Shown here: positions 57,152-64,000 of the stretch, one piece after another | Numbering within the stretch: position 1 is the first letter of the stretch | Layout of the letters: each line of letters opens with the position of its first letter | Source: JBBIJR01 sp037445875 | GTDB lineage: Bacteria; CLD3; SB21 | Assembly: GCA_037445875.1 (NCBI GenBank) | Contig: JBBIJR010000005.1 | Coordinates: 1 to 64,000, forward strand | DNA length: 64,000 nucleotides | Direction: 5' to 3' | Position numbers and translations under genes: made by a program | The notes under the pieces: generated by a model | Databases searched by the model: none | What the model saw: only the letters and a program-made list of their open reading frames with translations | Told to the model about the DNA's origin: nothing

Positions 57152-58193
57152 GGTCTTTTCCGATACGGTCCGCCACGGCCTTGAGGGAGTCCAGCACCAG
57201 ACGATTCTGCTCCGGCTTTCCAAGGCTGATTCGCACGTGGTCCTTGAGAAGAGAGTCGGCGAAGAACTTGATCTTGATATGAAGTGAATCCAGCCGGGCC
57301 TTGAGGAGGTCGGTCATCGCTGGATCGAGTTTGACCAGCAGAAAATTGGCATCCGACCGGTAGCAGGTGATGCCCGGATAGACCGCCAGTTCGCTGTAGA
57401 AGGCGTTCTTGTCCTCGCTCATCAGGTCCGCGATACGCCGGTAATGTTCCGGGTGGTCCATGGCCGCGAGGACCAATCGTTCACTGAGCTGGTTGTAGCC
57501 AAGGTAGAGGGTTGTGTATCGGGCGAACTCCCTGAATCGCTCGCTGATGGCGGCATATCCCATCCGCACGCCGGCCAGACCGTAATACTTCGAGAAGGAC
57601 CGGCAGATCATGACGTTGTCGAATTCCGTAACGAGGGATTTGACGTAGGCAGACTCCAGGGAGTGATATCCCCAGTAGGCCTCGTCCACCACTACGACCG
57701 ACTGTTTGAAATGCCTCAACAACTCACGCAGCATCTCGATCGGCATGACATGGCCCGTAGGGTTGTTCGGAGACGCCACAAACACCACCCGTGGCTGATG
57801 GAGTTCGTACACTCTGAGCATGTCTTCCATCCGGTAGTGGAACGTCCGGCCGTCGGGAAACACGCGGTATGTGCACGTGGGCGCTCCGACTTCTTTTCCG
57901 ATGGCGCCGTAGTACCACCACGACACTTCGGGAACCATCAGGAATTGTCCCTCGCTGAGGTGATGGTGGACGGCCATTTTGAGAAGCGACTCCGTCCCGT
58001 AACCCAGAAGGACGTTGCTTTCGGGCAGCCCGAGCCACTCTGCCAGACGCTCCGACACGCGGCTCTTGACTCCGCGATCGTAATCTCGCGTGTAGTGAGT
58101 GAGGTGTTCGGCGGCGATGGATCGGAGAATTTCCATGCATGCTTCGGGCGGATCGTACTGGCTCTCGTTGCGATCCAGATAGATGGTTTTCAT
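57132..58193 (-). CDS. Class I/II PLP aminotransferase (HisC/CobD-like)
   Basis: 353 residues, cytosolic. It starts YLDRNESQYDPPEACMEIL, as in histidinol-phosphate aminotransferases. It has the glycine motif LGYGTESLLKMAVHHH, ASPNNPTGHVMP, VVVDEAYWGYHS and the PLP Lys in CRSFSKYYGLAGVRMGYA. The order aminotransferase, CDP-alcohol phosphotransferase, cytidylyltransferase argues against histidine synthesis. The enzyme may instead make or decarboxylate an amino-alcohol phosphate used as a lipid head group; this is inference. Its stop overlaps the next start by 20 bases. Confidence 0.86.
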   Translation of the reverse strand: MKTIYLDRNESQYDPPEACMEILRSIAAEHLTHYTRDYDRGVKSRVSERLAEWLGLPESNVLLGYGTESLLKMAVHHHLSEGQFLMVPEVSWWYYGAIGKEVGAPTCTYRVFPDGRTFHYRMEDMLRVYELHQPRVVFVASPNNPTGHVMPIEMLRELLRHFKQSVVVVDEAYWGYHSLESAYVKSLVTEFDNVMICRSFSKYYGLAGVRMGYAAISERFREFARYTTLYLGYNQLSERLVLAAMDHPEHYRRIADLMSEDKNAFYSELAVYPGITCYRSDANFLLVKLDPAMTDLLKARLDSLHIKIKFFADSLLKDHVRISLGKPEQNRLVLDSLKAVADRIGKDHADVAR

Positions 58194-58403
58194 AGGCCAC
58201 CCCCTGTCAGGGCCGTGCGACGGACGCCGGCATTGGATTGAAAGATCGGACGTTGATTCATCTATATCCAGCGCGCCAAGTTCTCCCCGCCGTTCCGCAC
58301 GAGGCGGAAGTATTCATCGGGGCTCGGCATGTCGGGATGAAATGCTTGGGATAAAGTAGGCGTTGCGTGTGTAATAAGCCACGAAATTCCGCTCAGAGGA
58401 GTT

Positions 58404-58450
58404 CAAAAAAAAGAATGCGTCGTCCCTTCTTCCGAAAGGATGACGCATTC
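58404..58450 (-). terminator. Rho-independent terminator after rpmB
   Basis: On the minus strand GAATGCGTC (58442-58450) pairs perfectly with GACGCATTC (58413-58421), followed by a run of T (58404-58412). It begins 22 bases after the rpmB stop. Confidence 0.9.
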
Positions 58451-58471
58451 CAAGGTGGCTGGTCGCAGGGC

Positions 58472-58660
58472 TCAGGCAGCCTTCGAAACACGGCCGGACT
58501 TGATGCACTGGGTGCACACCTTGATGCGCTTCATGCCGCCATTGACCTTGGCGCGAACTTCCTGCAGATTGGGCAGCCAGCGGCGCTTGGTCTTGTTGTT
58601 GGCATGACTCACGCTGTGTCCGTACATGGGGCTCTTCCCGCAAATCTCACAACGCTTCAT
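58472..58660 (-). CDS. rpmB: 50S ribosomal protein L28
   Basis: 62 residues, MKRCEICGKSPMYGHSVSHA onward, with RRWLPNLQEVRAKVNGGMKRIKV-like core and the end CTQCIKSGRVSKAA. Two CxxC pairs (CEIC, CTQC) mark the zinc-binding form. AGGAG precedes the ATG at 58660 by ten bases. It is monocistronic, with its own promoter and terminator. Confidence 0.96.
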   Translation of the reverse strand: MKRCEICGKSPMYGHSVSHANNKTKRRWLPNLQEVRAKVNGGMKRIKVCTQCIKSGRVSKAA

Positions 58661-58708
58661 GGCAAAAGCACTCCTGATACTGAATTTCTCAGTTTCCAAA
58701 ATCGGCCA

Positions 58709-58737
58709 ATGATACTCAACGGGCGATATAAATGCAA
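58709..58737 (-). promoter_or_regulatory. Candidate promoter for rpmB
   Basis: TTGCAT (58732-58737), 17 bases, TATCAT (58709-58714) on the minus strand, 48 bases upstream of the ATG. The -35 box lies inside the 3' end of the frameshifted thiol-disulfide gene. Confidence 0.6.
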
Positions 58738-59347
58738 GTACTATTTTTCTCGACATGGCGGCCCGATACAATGGAAAATAAGGGGTTAAGAGCAGGTGAC
58801 GAGCAATACAATCGACGCAGGAAGCGGATGACCGATGGGTCATCCCTCTTGGCACTGGTGAGCTTTCGGTAGACAATCCTTCCTGCGGAATCCGCAATGA
58901 ACGTGGAGGGATACGATCCTGTGGAGAATACTTCCGGCTTCGTCCTGTCACAAACATAAAAGGGCAAGGTAAGGCGGTTTCTATTAACAAAGGATCGAAC
59001 CGTTGTGTCGGACTCGTCCGAAACTAAAAAAAGGCAATCGTCGTATCCGATGCGAGCGAGTCATACAGTCGCTGCAGGTTCGGCAGTTCGGCGCGGCACG
59101 GGCCGCACCAGGTGGCCCAGAGGTTGATGAACAATTTCTTCCCGCGGAAGCGGTCCAGGGAGAACTCCGTTCCATTGAGACCGCGAAGTCGCCATTCGTA
59201 ATCAACCCGACCGATGGGCGCAACGCGCTCAGGCAGCTCGGGAGGGATTCTCTCGTAGTTTCTCTTGCACCCCGCCAGCGCGAAGAGACAGAGGCCCGCG
59301 ATGGCAAAGACGTGGAGTGAGACGCGCGCACCCGCGACTCTGTCTAC
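58716..59347 (-). CDS. TlpA-like thiol-disulfide lipoprotein, split at a seven-T run
   Basis: The first frame carries a lipoprotein signal (HVFAIAGLCLFALAGC) and a thioredoxin fold: VDYEWRLRGLNGTEFSLDRF, then LFINLWATWCGPCRAELPNL with the redox CxxC. It stops at 59024 in ...DTTIAFF. A minus-one shift on T7 (59026-59032) continues the fold: LVSDESDTTVRSFVNRNRLT, PFYVCDRTKPEV, the cis-Pro loop SYPSTFIADSAGRIVYRK and VIRFLRRL. Joined, it is a typical TlpA/ResA-type periplasmic reductant. No start codon is found close to the signal peptide; the only in-frame ATG (59563) lies inside the VOC gene. A second indel near 59350 is possible. Confidence 0.78.
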
Positions 59348-59354
59348 ATAGCTG

Positions 59355-59756
59355 TCATCTTTTCTTTCGAGCCGCCTTTCTTGTTCTGCCCGGCCGGATC
59401 TTCCCGCTCGATGCCGTGTGCGGCCGATCGTGCCGGGGCTGATAAACTTCGAGTTTACCTCCGCCGGGCAGGGAAAGCCGGGTGAGGATACCCCACCCCA
59501 TGTTCCTGGCAGGCGTGCAGCGAATGCCGCGAGTGGCCATCTCCTGTACAAAAGCCTCCACATCGTCGCACATCAGGTAGAATTCGTGGACGTCATTCCG
59601 CTCGGCCGGATGTACGGCCACTTCCGAGGGCGGCAGGCCGAAGATCAGCCATCCGTCTCCCACGTCGACGTGTGGGAACTTGAGCACATCGCGGAAAAAC
59701 GCTCGGTCCGTTTCCGGATTTATGCTGTAGATGATCGCATGGGTTCCCGTGATCAT
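59355..59756 (-). CDS. VOC-family (glyoxalase/bleomycin-resistance fold) protein
   Basis: 133 residues from ATG at 59756, eight bases after GGAGGAG. The pattern THAIIYSINPETDRAFFRDV, WLIFGLPPSEVAVHPAE, HEFYLMCDDVEAFVQEMATR and LSLPGGGKLEVYQPRH is one full VOC unit, which would dimerise to form a metal site. Conserved metal residues would be His in the first strand and Glu in LEVYQ. The basic tail after residue 115 is unusual. Substrate unknown. Confidence 0.85.
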   Translation of the reverse strand: MITGTHAIIYSINPETDRAFFRDVLKFPHVDVGDGWLIFGLPPSEVAVHPAERNDVHEFYLMCDDVEAFVQEMATRGIRCTPARNMGWGILTRLSLPGGGKLEVYQPRHDRPHTASSGKIRPGRTRKAARKKR

Positions 59757-59780
59757 GGTTGGCTCCTCCAATGGGTCCGT

Positions 59781-59909
59781 TCATTTCACGAATATGAATG
59801 CCTGATCGAGGGTGACTCCGCCCTTGTTCTTGGAGACTCCCCAGCTGCGGAGCCCGTTAGGATTCAACGTCATCGTCAGTTCGAGTCTCCCGGTCAGTTG
59901 TCCTTCCAC
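59781..59909 (-). pseudogene. Possible remnant of a coding sequence
   Basis: A 42-codon frame reads VEGQLTGRLELTMTLNPNGL then RSWGVSKNKGGVTLDQAFIFVK-stop, which looks like the C-terminal piece of a beta-rich protein. An in-frame TAG lies four codons upstream of its GTG, and no ribosome-binding site is present. It lies between the lipoprotein and the VOC gene. Unrecognised; it may also be chance. Confidence 0.3.
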
Positions 59910-59942
59910 AGGGATTAGCTATTTCCCAGGCCCGAATCGGGG

Positions 59943-60341
59943 CTATCCAATAATGGTCGCATCAACCGTATTGTCTTCTTCCGTTGATTCATCCACGACA
60001 TTTCGTGTGTCGACGGCAATTGTGATATTACAGTCCGAAATGAAACACGCGTTTGGAAACGGGATTCCTACGACATCGTAGCTTTGCAGAGGATCGAGAG
60101 CAGGAATTTCTATCTCAATTGGGTCACGCCCATCGAACTCAACAGTCGCAATGGAGTTCGGGGCTCGTTCTCCGCCCATGTTCTTGACGGTAAAGGCGAC
60201 GGTTTTCTTCGACCCATCTACGATGGCATATTCCGACTGTCCTGTCAATTTGTGCACGGTGAGGTTGGGCTTTACACTGCACCCGGTCACTGAGGCGCAC
60301 ATCGCGATCACCAAACACTCGAAAAGACAAATGGTTTTCAT
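59943..60341 (-). CDS. Small lipoprotein with CARDB-like beta domain
   Basis: 132 residues with AGAGGAG before the ATG at 60341. The signal ends in the lipobox VTGC, so it is lipid-anchored. The mature part is one beta-sandwich resembling CARDB (NLTVHKLTGQSEYAIVDGSK, KTVAFTVKNMGGERAPNSIA, TRNVVDESTEEDNTVDATI). Two further Cys (ACFISDC) may form a disulfide. Function unknown, probably surface or periplasmic adhesion. Confidence 0.78.
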   Translation of the reverse strand: MKTICLFECLVIAMCASVTGCSVKPNLTVHKLTGQSEYAIVDGSKKTVAFTVKNMGGERAPNSIATVEFDGRDPIEIEIPALDPLQSYDVVGIPFPNACFISDCNITIAVDTRNVVDESTEEDNTVDATIIG

Positions 60342-60557
60342 AAAAGCTCCTCTGGTTAGTCAATTGAGGATATGTGACTTTTGTACAATCCACATACAGC
60401 CGTGGTGAAAGGAAGTTGGTGAAAAACGGCAAAACACCTCTCGTAATCACCAGAACCTGTTAACCCCAAATTCCAGAAGAGAATCCTTGGATCAGATCGT
60501 GGGGTAGTCCGGAGAAGTCAGTCATTTCCAGGCATGATGATGTCGCTCACTCTGGTT

Positions 60558-62432
60558 TCACCCGAGCGCCCGCCCCAACTCCTCTATCCGCTGCGTTATT
60601 CTCTTCTTCATCCGCTCGTACAACCGCTTCTGATGCCTCTCGAACGGGGAGACGACGAAGGGAACGAACCTTAGCGCGCGGAGAACGGCCGGGCCGGCAC
60701 GGAGCTCGCGCATCTGCTTGTGGAGGGCGCTGAGGAGGACGACCTCGCGCATCAACGCCTCTGTATCCTGCCGCGTGGGCAGGAGATACGGTAAATACGC
60801 CTTCAGGAGATCGTCCTCGAAACATCTCTTCAACATGCCGCCCAGCCCGTATTTCGAGAAATGCTCTTTTTTCAGTTTGTGGGTCCGTATGGCAGCGGGC
60901 AAAGCCCGGAAATCGACTCCCTCCCTCCTCGCCACCCACAAGGCCGCGCGGTAGGCGTTCATCAGGTTCTCCCAGTGCTCGACCGGTACCTTGCCGAGTT
61001 CCCATATCTCAAACCGCCCCGGATACGCGGCGTTGAGGATGTGGAACATGTTTTTCTTGTAGATCCGCTCGAACACAGTGGAAAGGCCGTGTGCGGCGAA
61101 GGTTTCGCGTGAAATCGTGCGGTCCTTGATTCTTTCCGGAATCGACGCCACGGGAATGCCGAGCGTCGCCACGAACCAACGCACCGCCTCGGCACAGCGC
61201 GTCGCGCCCTCCTCGCCCTGCCAGTAGCTGTTGGGCACGCTGCCGAGTTCCCACGGCTTGAGTTCCGGATAGGCCGTCCCGATACAGCGGGACACGGATT
61301 TGTAGTGGCGGACGAACAAATACGACAGGCCGTGTTCGGCGAACGTCGCTTTCCGGATGCGGTTGGCGCGCAGCGCCTTCGGAATGTCCGGCCGCGCGAT
61401 ATGCAGTTTTTCCTCGACGAGCCAGCGGATCGCGGAGATGCGGTTGGCTTCGGTGTCCCAGAATCCGTCCTCGACGTGACCCATCTCCCACGGCATCAGG
61501 ACATCCGGGTACGCATTGCGGATCATCCGGTTGATCGAGTAGTTGAAATGGCGTACGACGCCGCGCAGTCCGATGAAAGCAAAGTCCGCCGGAGAACATT
61601 CACCCAGCACATCGAGCGGCCGCTTCTGCAGGATCGCCTCTACCGCATACCGGGTCAGCACGGCGCATCGGTACAGTGTGTCGAAGGCGAGGAAGTTGAC
61701 GGGGAACTTTGCCGCCAGCCCGAGGTATACGTTCTTGTAGTAACCGACGATCTCGTCTTCGGTCAATGCCTGCCCGGCGACAAGCGAGTCCGGGTCGAAG
61801 GGAACTCCGTCCGGGTACAGACGCCGCATCTCGGACACCTTTGCCTCCAGGTATTCCACGCTCGCATCGATCAAATGGTAAATACGGTCGTTCCACACGA
61901 ACTCGCCGGTTTCCGGACGCTGCTCGAAGACGGTCTTAAGGTAGCGGAGATTGTCCGCGCTGAGTTTGTTGCGCAGATAGTCGAGGACTTCGAAACGGGA
62001 CAGCGACTCGACCGACGGCTCGCCGATCATTGCGGTGTCCCCATCGAGGTCAACGGCGTACGCGTCGTGCAGTTTGTCGAGCGATACGAACCGCCTCTTG
62101 CCCACGTCGGGATAGAGTTCCCGCGCCAGTGCGTCGATCTCTTCGGCGATCACCGGTTCATAAGCGGCGCGGTTGAAATGTTCCGTCTGGATGAGCTGCA
62201 GGACGCGTTCACTGCCGAACACGGATTGGGCGAGGTCGAGGTACTCCGGATCGGCGGGATCCACATCGAAGCCAAAGCGGCTCTGCTTCTTGCGGATCAA
62301 CTCCAGTGCGAGTTCGTATCCCGCGTAGTAGTTCCTCGTGATCTCCGGATCGGACAGCTTCACGGGACCGGTTCCTGTACGGACGGACAAAGGCAGAACG
62401 GATGGAACGGAAACGACGGCAGGGGCGGGCAT
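60558..62432 (-). CDS. Protein of unknown function with three 80-residue WELG-type repeats
   Basis: 624 residues, no signal peptide, strong AGGAGGT site before the ATG at 62432. Residues 284-522 consist of three tandem units of about 80 residues. Each has a pattern F-x3-GL, then AYP, then W-E-L/M-G-x-V, an aromatic-W and A-x-R/L-W: AYPDVLMPWEMGHV at 307, AYPELKPWELGSVP at 387, AYPGRFEIWELGKV at 469. A degenerate fourth unit starts at 525 and the C terminus is very basic (ERMKKRITQRIEEL). The repeat recalls short helical repeats annotated as DUF4046 in Firmicutes, from memory and with low certainty. It could be a DNA-binding helical array; no function is claimed. Confidence 0.85.
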   Translation of the reverse strand: MPAPAVVSVPSVLPLSVRTGTGPVKLSDPEITRNYYAGYELALELIRKKQSRFGFDVDPADPEYLDLAQSVFGSERVLQLIQTEHFNRAAYEPVIAEEIDALARELYPDVGKRRFVSLDKLHDAYAVDLDGDTAMIGEPSVESLSRFEVLDYLRNKLSADNLRYLKTVFEQRPETGEFVWNDRIYHLIDASVEYLEAKVSEMRRLYPDGVPFDPDSLVAGQALTEDEIVGYYKNVYLGLAAKFPVNFLAFDTLYRCAVLTRYAVEAILQKRPLDVLGECSPADFAFIGLRGVVRHFNYSINRMIRNAYPDVLMPWEMGHVEDGFWDTEANRISAIRWLVEEKLHIARPDIPKALRANRIRKATFAEHGLSYLFVRHYKSVSRCIGTAYPELKPWELGSVPNSYWQGEEGATRCAEAVRWFVATLGIPVASIPERIKDRTISRETFAAHGLSTVFERIYKKNMFHILNAAYPGRFEIWELGKVPVEHWENLMNAYRAALWVARREGVDFRALPAAIRTHKLKKEHFSKYGLGGMLKRCFEDDLLKAYLPYLLPTRQDTEALMREVVLLSALHKQMRELRAGPAVLRALRFVPFVVSPFERHQKRLYERMKKRITQRIEELGRALG

Positions 62433-62517
62433 ACGTTACCTCCTTTACACACGCGCATCCAAGAGGGGATGCCACGCCACACGTTGGGGGATGTGATTAA
62501 GAGGTAAGTCATGGACC

Positions 62518-62533
62518 GGTTCCTGCGGGAACC
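62518..62533. promoter_or_regulatory. Operator-like inverted repeat GGTTCC-TGCG-GGAACC
   Basis: A perfect six-base inverted repeat with a four-base centre. It overlaps the proposed -10 box of the repeat-protein gene, where a bound repressor would block transcription. A small RNA hairpin in the leader is the alternative reading. Confidence 0.4.
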
Positions 62534-62560
62534 TTAGTGAAAATCGCCCGAATAAGTCAA
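62531..62560 (-). promoter_or_regulatory. Candidate promoter for the repeat-protein gene
   Basis: TTGACT (62555-62560), 18 bases, TAAGGT (62531-62536) on the minus strand, about 100 bases upstream of the ATG. Confidence 0.4.
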
Positions 62561-62646
62561 GGTGGGGATTGAAAATCGCTCAGGTCGGGCCCATCTGGCT
62601 CATCCTCGGGCGCCACACGGGCAGCGGTCCCGGTCGGTTCGCGCCT

Positions 62647-63849
62647 CTACTCGTTCCTCAGCGCGTCCACAATCTTGAGCCGCGCGGCGCGGACGGAGGG
62701 GAAGAAACCTCCGATCAAACCCATGAAGAGAGCAAACACCATCGCATCTACCACGATGCCCGCCGAGAGGGCGAACGTGAAGGACAGTTCGGAAAAAGAA
62801 TTGAAATTGATCGTAGAGAGGGAGAAGAACCGCAACCACGATGCGAGGAGAACCCCGGCGGCACCGCCGACCAGGGCCAGCAGCACGGATTCGATCAGGA
62901 AGCTGAATAACACGCTTCGCCGCCGGAATCCCAGAGCCCTCAGCGTGCCGATTTCCGTCGTTCGATTGGCCACGGCGGTGTACATCGTGATTACCGCGCC
63001 GATGATCGCGCCGAAACTAAAAATGAAGGTGACCGCCGTTCCCAGGGCGCTGATGAACGATGCCAGGAGTTCCGATTGTTCCCTGTAGAATTTGATCTCG
63101 GTCTTCGGCTCGTATTGCACGAGGCGGCGGTCCTGCTCGAACGCCTTTTCCAGGTCCTCGAATTTCGCATCGTCGGTCATGCGGAAGGTCACCGTCGAGA
63201 CCGTATTCTGCCGGTTGAAGGCTGCCTGCAACTGCCTGGAGTCGCCCCAGATCTCCGATTCGAAGGCGCCCCCCTGCGCAGAAATCACGCCCACGATCGT
63301 CCACATGTCGCCTGCGATCTTGATCCGGTCTCCGATGTTCGTCCCGGCGAACAGGTCTCGGACGGACTTGCCTACCACGATCTCGCGCGATCCGGTTTGG
63401 AACATGTTCCCTTCGCTCAACGATACGTGCGGCCTAACGTGCAGGGCGGTCTCGCCGACACCGCGTACGGTCACGTTGCTGAGCCCGCCTTCACCCGTTT
63501 TCTTTTCGAGATTGATCACGACGACCGGTTCCGCCGTGGCCAGCGTGCGTCCCTTGTCGTCCTTGCCCACCTGCGGAAGGGTCATAATGACGTTGACCGC
63601 ATCGCCGTCGATGATGCTGGAGATCTCACCCTGCGAGGATTTTCGGGCCACAACGATGGTCCGGTCGCTTCCTCCCGTTGCGAGCGTCTTCTCGACGCCG
63701 TACGACATCATGAGGACCGCCGTGTACACGAATATCACGAGCGCAAAACCGCCCACCGTGATCGACATGGTCAAACGGCGCGCCCGGAAATTACCGACCA
63801 TGTAGCGGAACGGAACGGCGGGCAGCAGAAATCTCCATATGGCATGCAT
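62647..63849 (-). CDS. MacB/FtsX-type ABC transporter permease
   Basis: 400 residues. One N-terminal helix (LTMSITVGGFALVIFVYTAV), a periplasmic MacB-type core domain of about 220 residues (SREIVVGKSVRDLFAGTNIG, WTIVGVISAQGGAFESEIWG) and three C-terminal helices with the ATPase-contact loop TTEIGTLRALGFRRRSVLFS. Such permeases act as mechanotransmitters for export of peptides, lipoproteins or drugs. It lies 12 bases after a second permease of the same type. Confidence 0.92.
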   Translation of the reverse strand: MHAIWRFLLPAVPFRYMVGNFRARRLTMSITVGGFALVIFVYTAVLMMSYGVEKTLATGGSDRTIVVARKSSQGEISSIIDGDAVNVIMTLPQVGKDDKGRTLATAEPVVVINLEKKTGEGGLSNVTVRGVGETALHVRPHVSLSEGNMFQTGSREIVVGKSVRDLFAGTNIGDRIKIAGDMWTIVGVISAQGGAFESEIWGDSRQLQAAFNRQNTVSTVTFRMTDDAKFEDLEKAFEQDRRLVQYEPKTEIKFYREQSELLASFISALGTAVTFIFSFGAIIGAVITMYTAVANRTTEIGTLRALGFRRRSVLFSFLIESVLLALVGGAAGVLLASWLRFFSLSTINFNSFSELSFTFALSAGIVVDAMVFALFMGLIGGFFPSVRAARLKIVDALRNE

Positions 63850-63861
63850 GCGGGTGTTCCC

Positions 63862-64000
63862 TTATCCAACGTGACGCAAACCGTCGACGATGTTCGTTTT
63901 GACCGCGTTGTACACCGGAATCACGCCTGCGATCAGACCGACGAACACCGCAAACGTGAATTCCTGCGCGATCGTGATGTCTTCGAGAATGAAAACCGGG
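63862..64000 (-). CDS. MacB/FtsX-type permease, C-terminal end (runs off right edge)
   Basis: The last 45 codons read PVFILEDITIAQEFTFAVFV, then GLIAGVIPVYNAVKTNIVDGLRHVG-stop. This is the closing helix and the NAVKxxxVDxLR tail typical of FtsX/MacB permeases, parallel to the end of its neighbour (PSVRAARLKIVDALRNE). An ATPase and a membrane-fusion protein would be expected beyond the window. Confidence 0.85.
   Translation of the reverse strand, partial: PVFILEDITIAQEFTFAVFVGLIAGVIPVYNAVKTNIVDGLRHVG

Noticed and set aside
1..64000. CRISPR arrays, insertion sequences, prophage genes
   Set aside because: No regularly spaced direct repeats, transposase, integrase or capsid-type proteins were seen on either strand.

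Overview
The window looks like draft chromosomal sequence, probably metagenome-derived, from a moderately GC-rich Gram-negative bacterium of the Bacteroidota/FCB group. The evidence is half of a sprA type IX secretion (T9SS) translocon gene, two exported proteins ending in T9SS-type C-terminal domains (Gly-Val/Leu-Tyr-Phe-Tyr-Arg-Leu then a short basic tail), and several lipoproteins. The tail motif NPFNPxTxIxY and the conventional TTGnnn-17-TAnnnT promoters fit an Ignavibacteria/Kapabacteria/Rhodothermia-like lineage better than Bacteroidetes proper; this placement is inference. A run of 10 N at 24551-24560 marks a scaffold join, and several single-base frameshifts may be assembly errors.

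Layout. 1-3602: 5' half of sprA. 3782-10041: the classic origin-proximal block rsmG, mnmG, mnmE, yidC, yidD, rpmH, all on the minus strand. It carries two parS-like palindromes between mnmG and mnmE, and no rnpA in its usual slot. Then come tRNA-Lys(CTT) with its terminator, a six-PAS hybrid histidine kinase, and on the plus strand coaX, a nitrilase-family amidase and a REC-kinase-REC protein. 17888-18950: rsgA, split by a frameshift. 19122-26091: a membrane protein, a propeller protein with a CxxCH site and two T9SS cargo proteins. 26480-30447: a broken small gene, a nitronate monooxygenase, a hotdog-fold protein, dusB and an esterase.

30489-37621 holds a 1607-residue cyclase/STAND-like ATPase/TPR protein translationally coupled to an exported TPR protein. 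This is the most unusual signalling unit here. mazG and a decayed nucleotidyltransferase pair follow, then a cysteine-rich protein of unknown function, an RDD membrane protein, an M14 carboxypeptidase lipoprotein, an S9 peptidase, an FtsX-type permease and an EamA transporter, then pdxJ, lipA, a HIT protein and a glutamine amidotransferase.

51489-58193 contains two tight minus-strand operons. One is DUF4416-kynU-kmo-M50-like protease, covering two middle steps of the kynurenine route. The other is aminotransferase, CDP-alcohol phosphotransferase and nucleotidyltransferase, which together could build an unusual phospholipid head group. The right end has rpmB, a frameshifted TlpA-like thiol-disulfide protein, a VOC protein, a small lipoprotein, a 624-residue protein with a novel-looking 80-residue repeat behind an operator-like palindrome, and two MacB/FtsX-type permeases, the last cut by the window edge. 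No CRISPR array, insertion sequence, phage gene or rRNA was seen.
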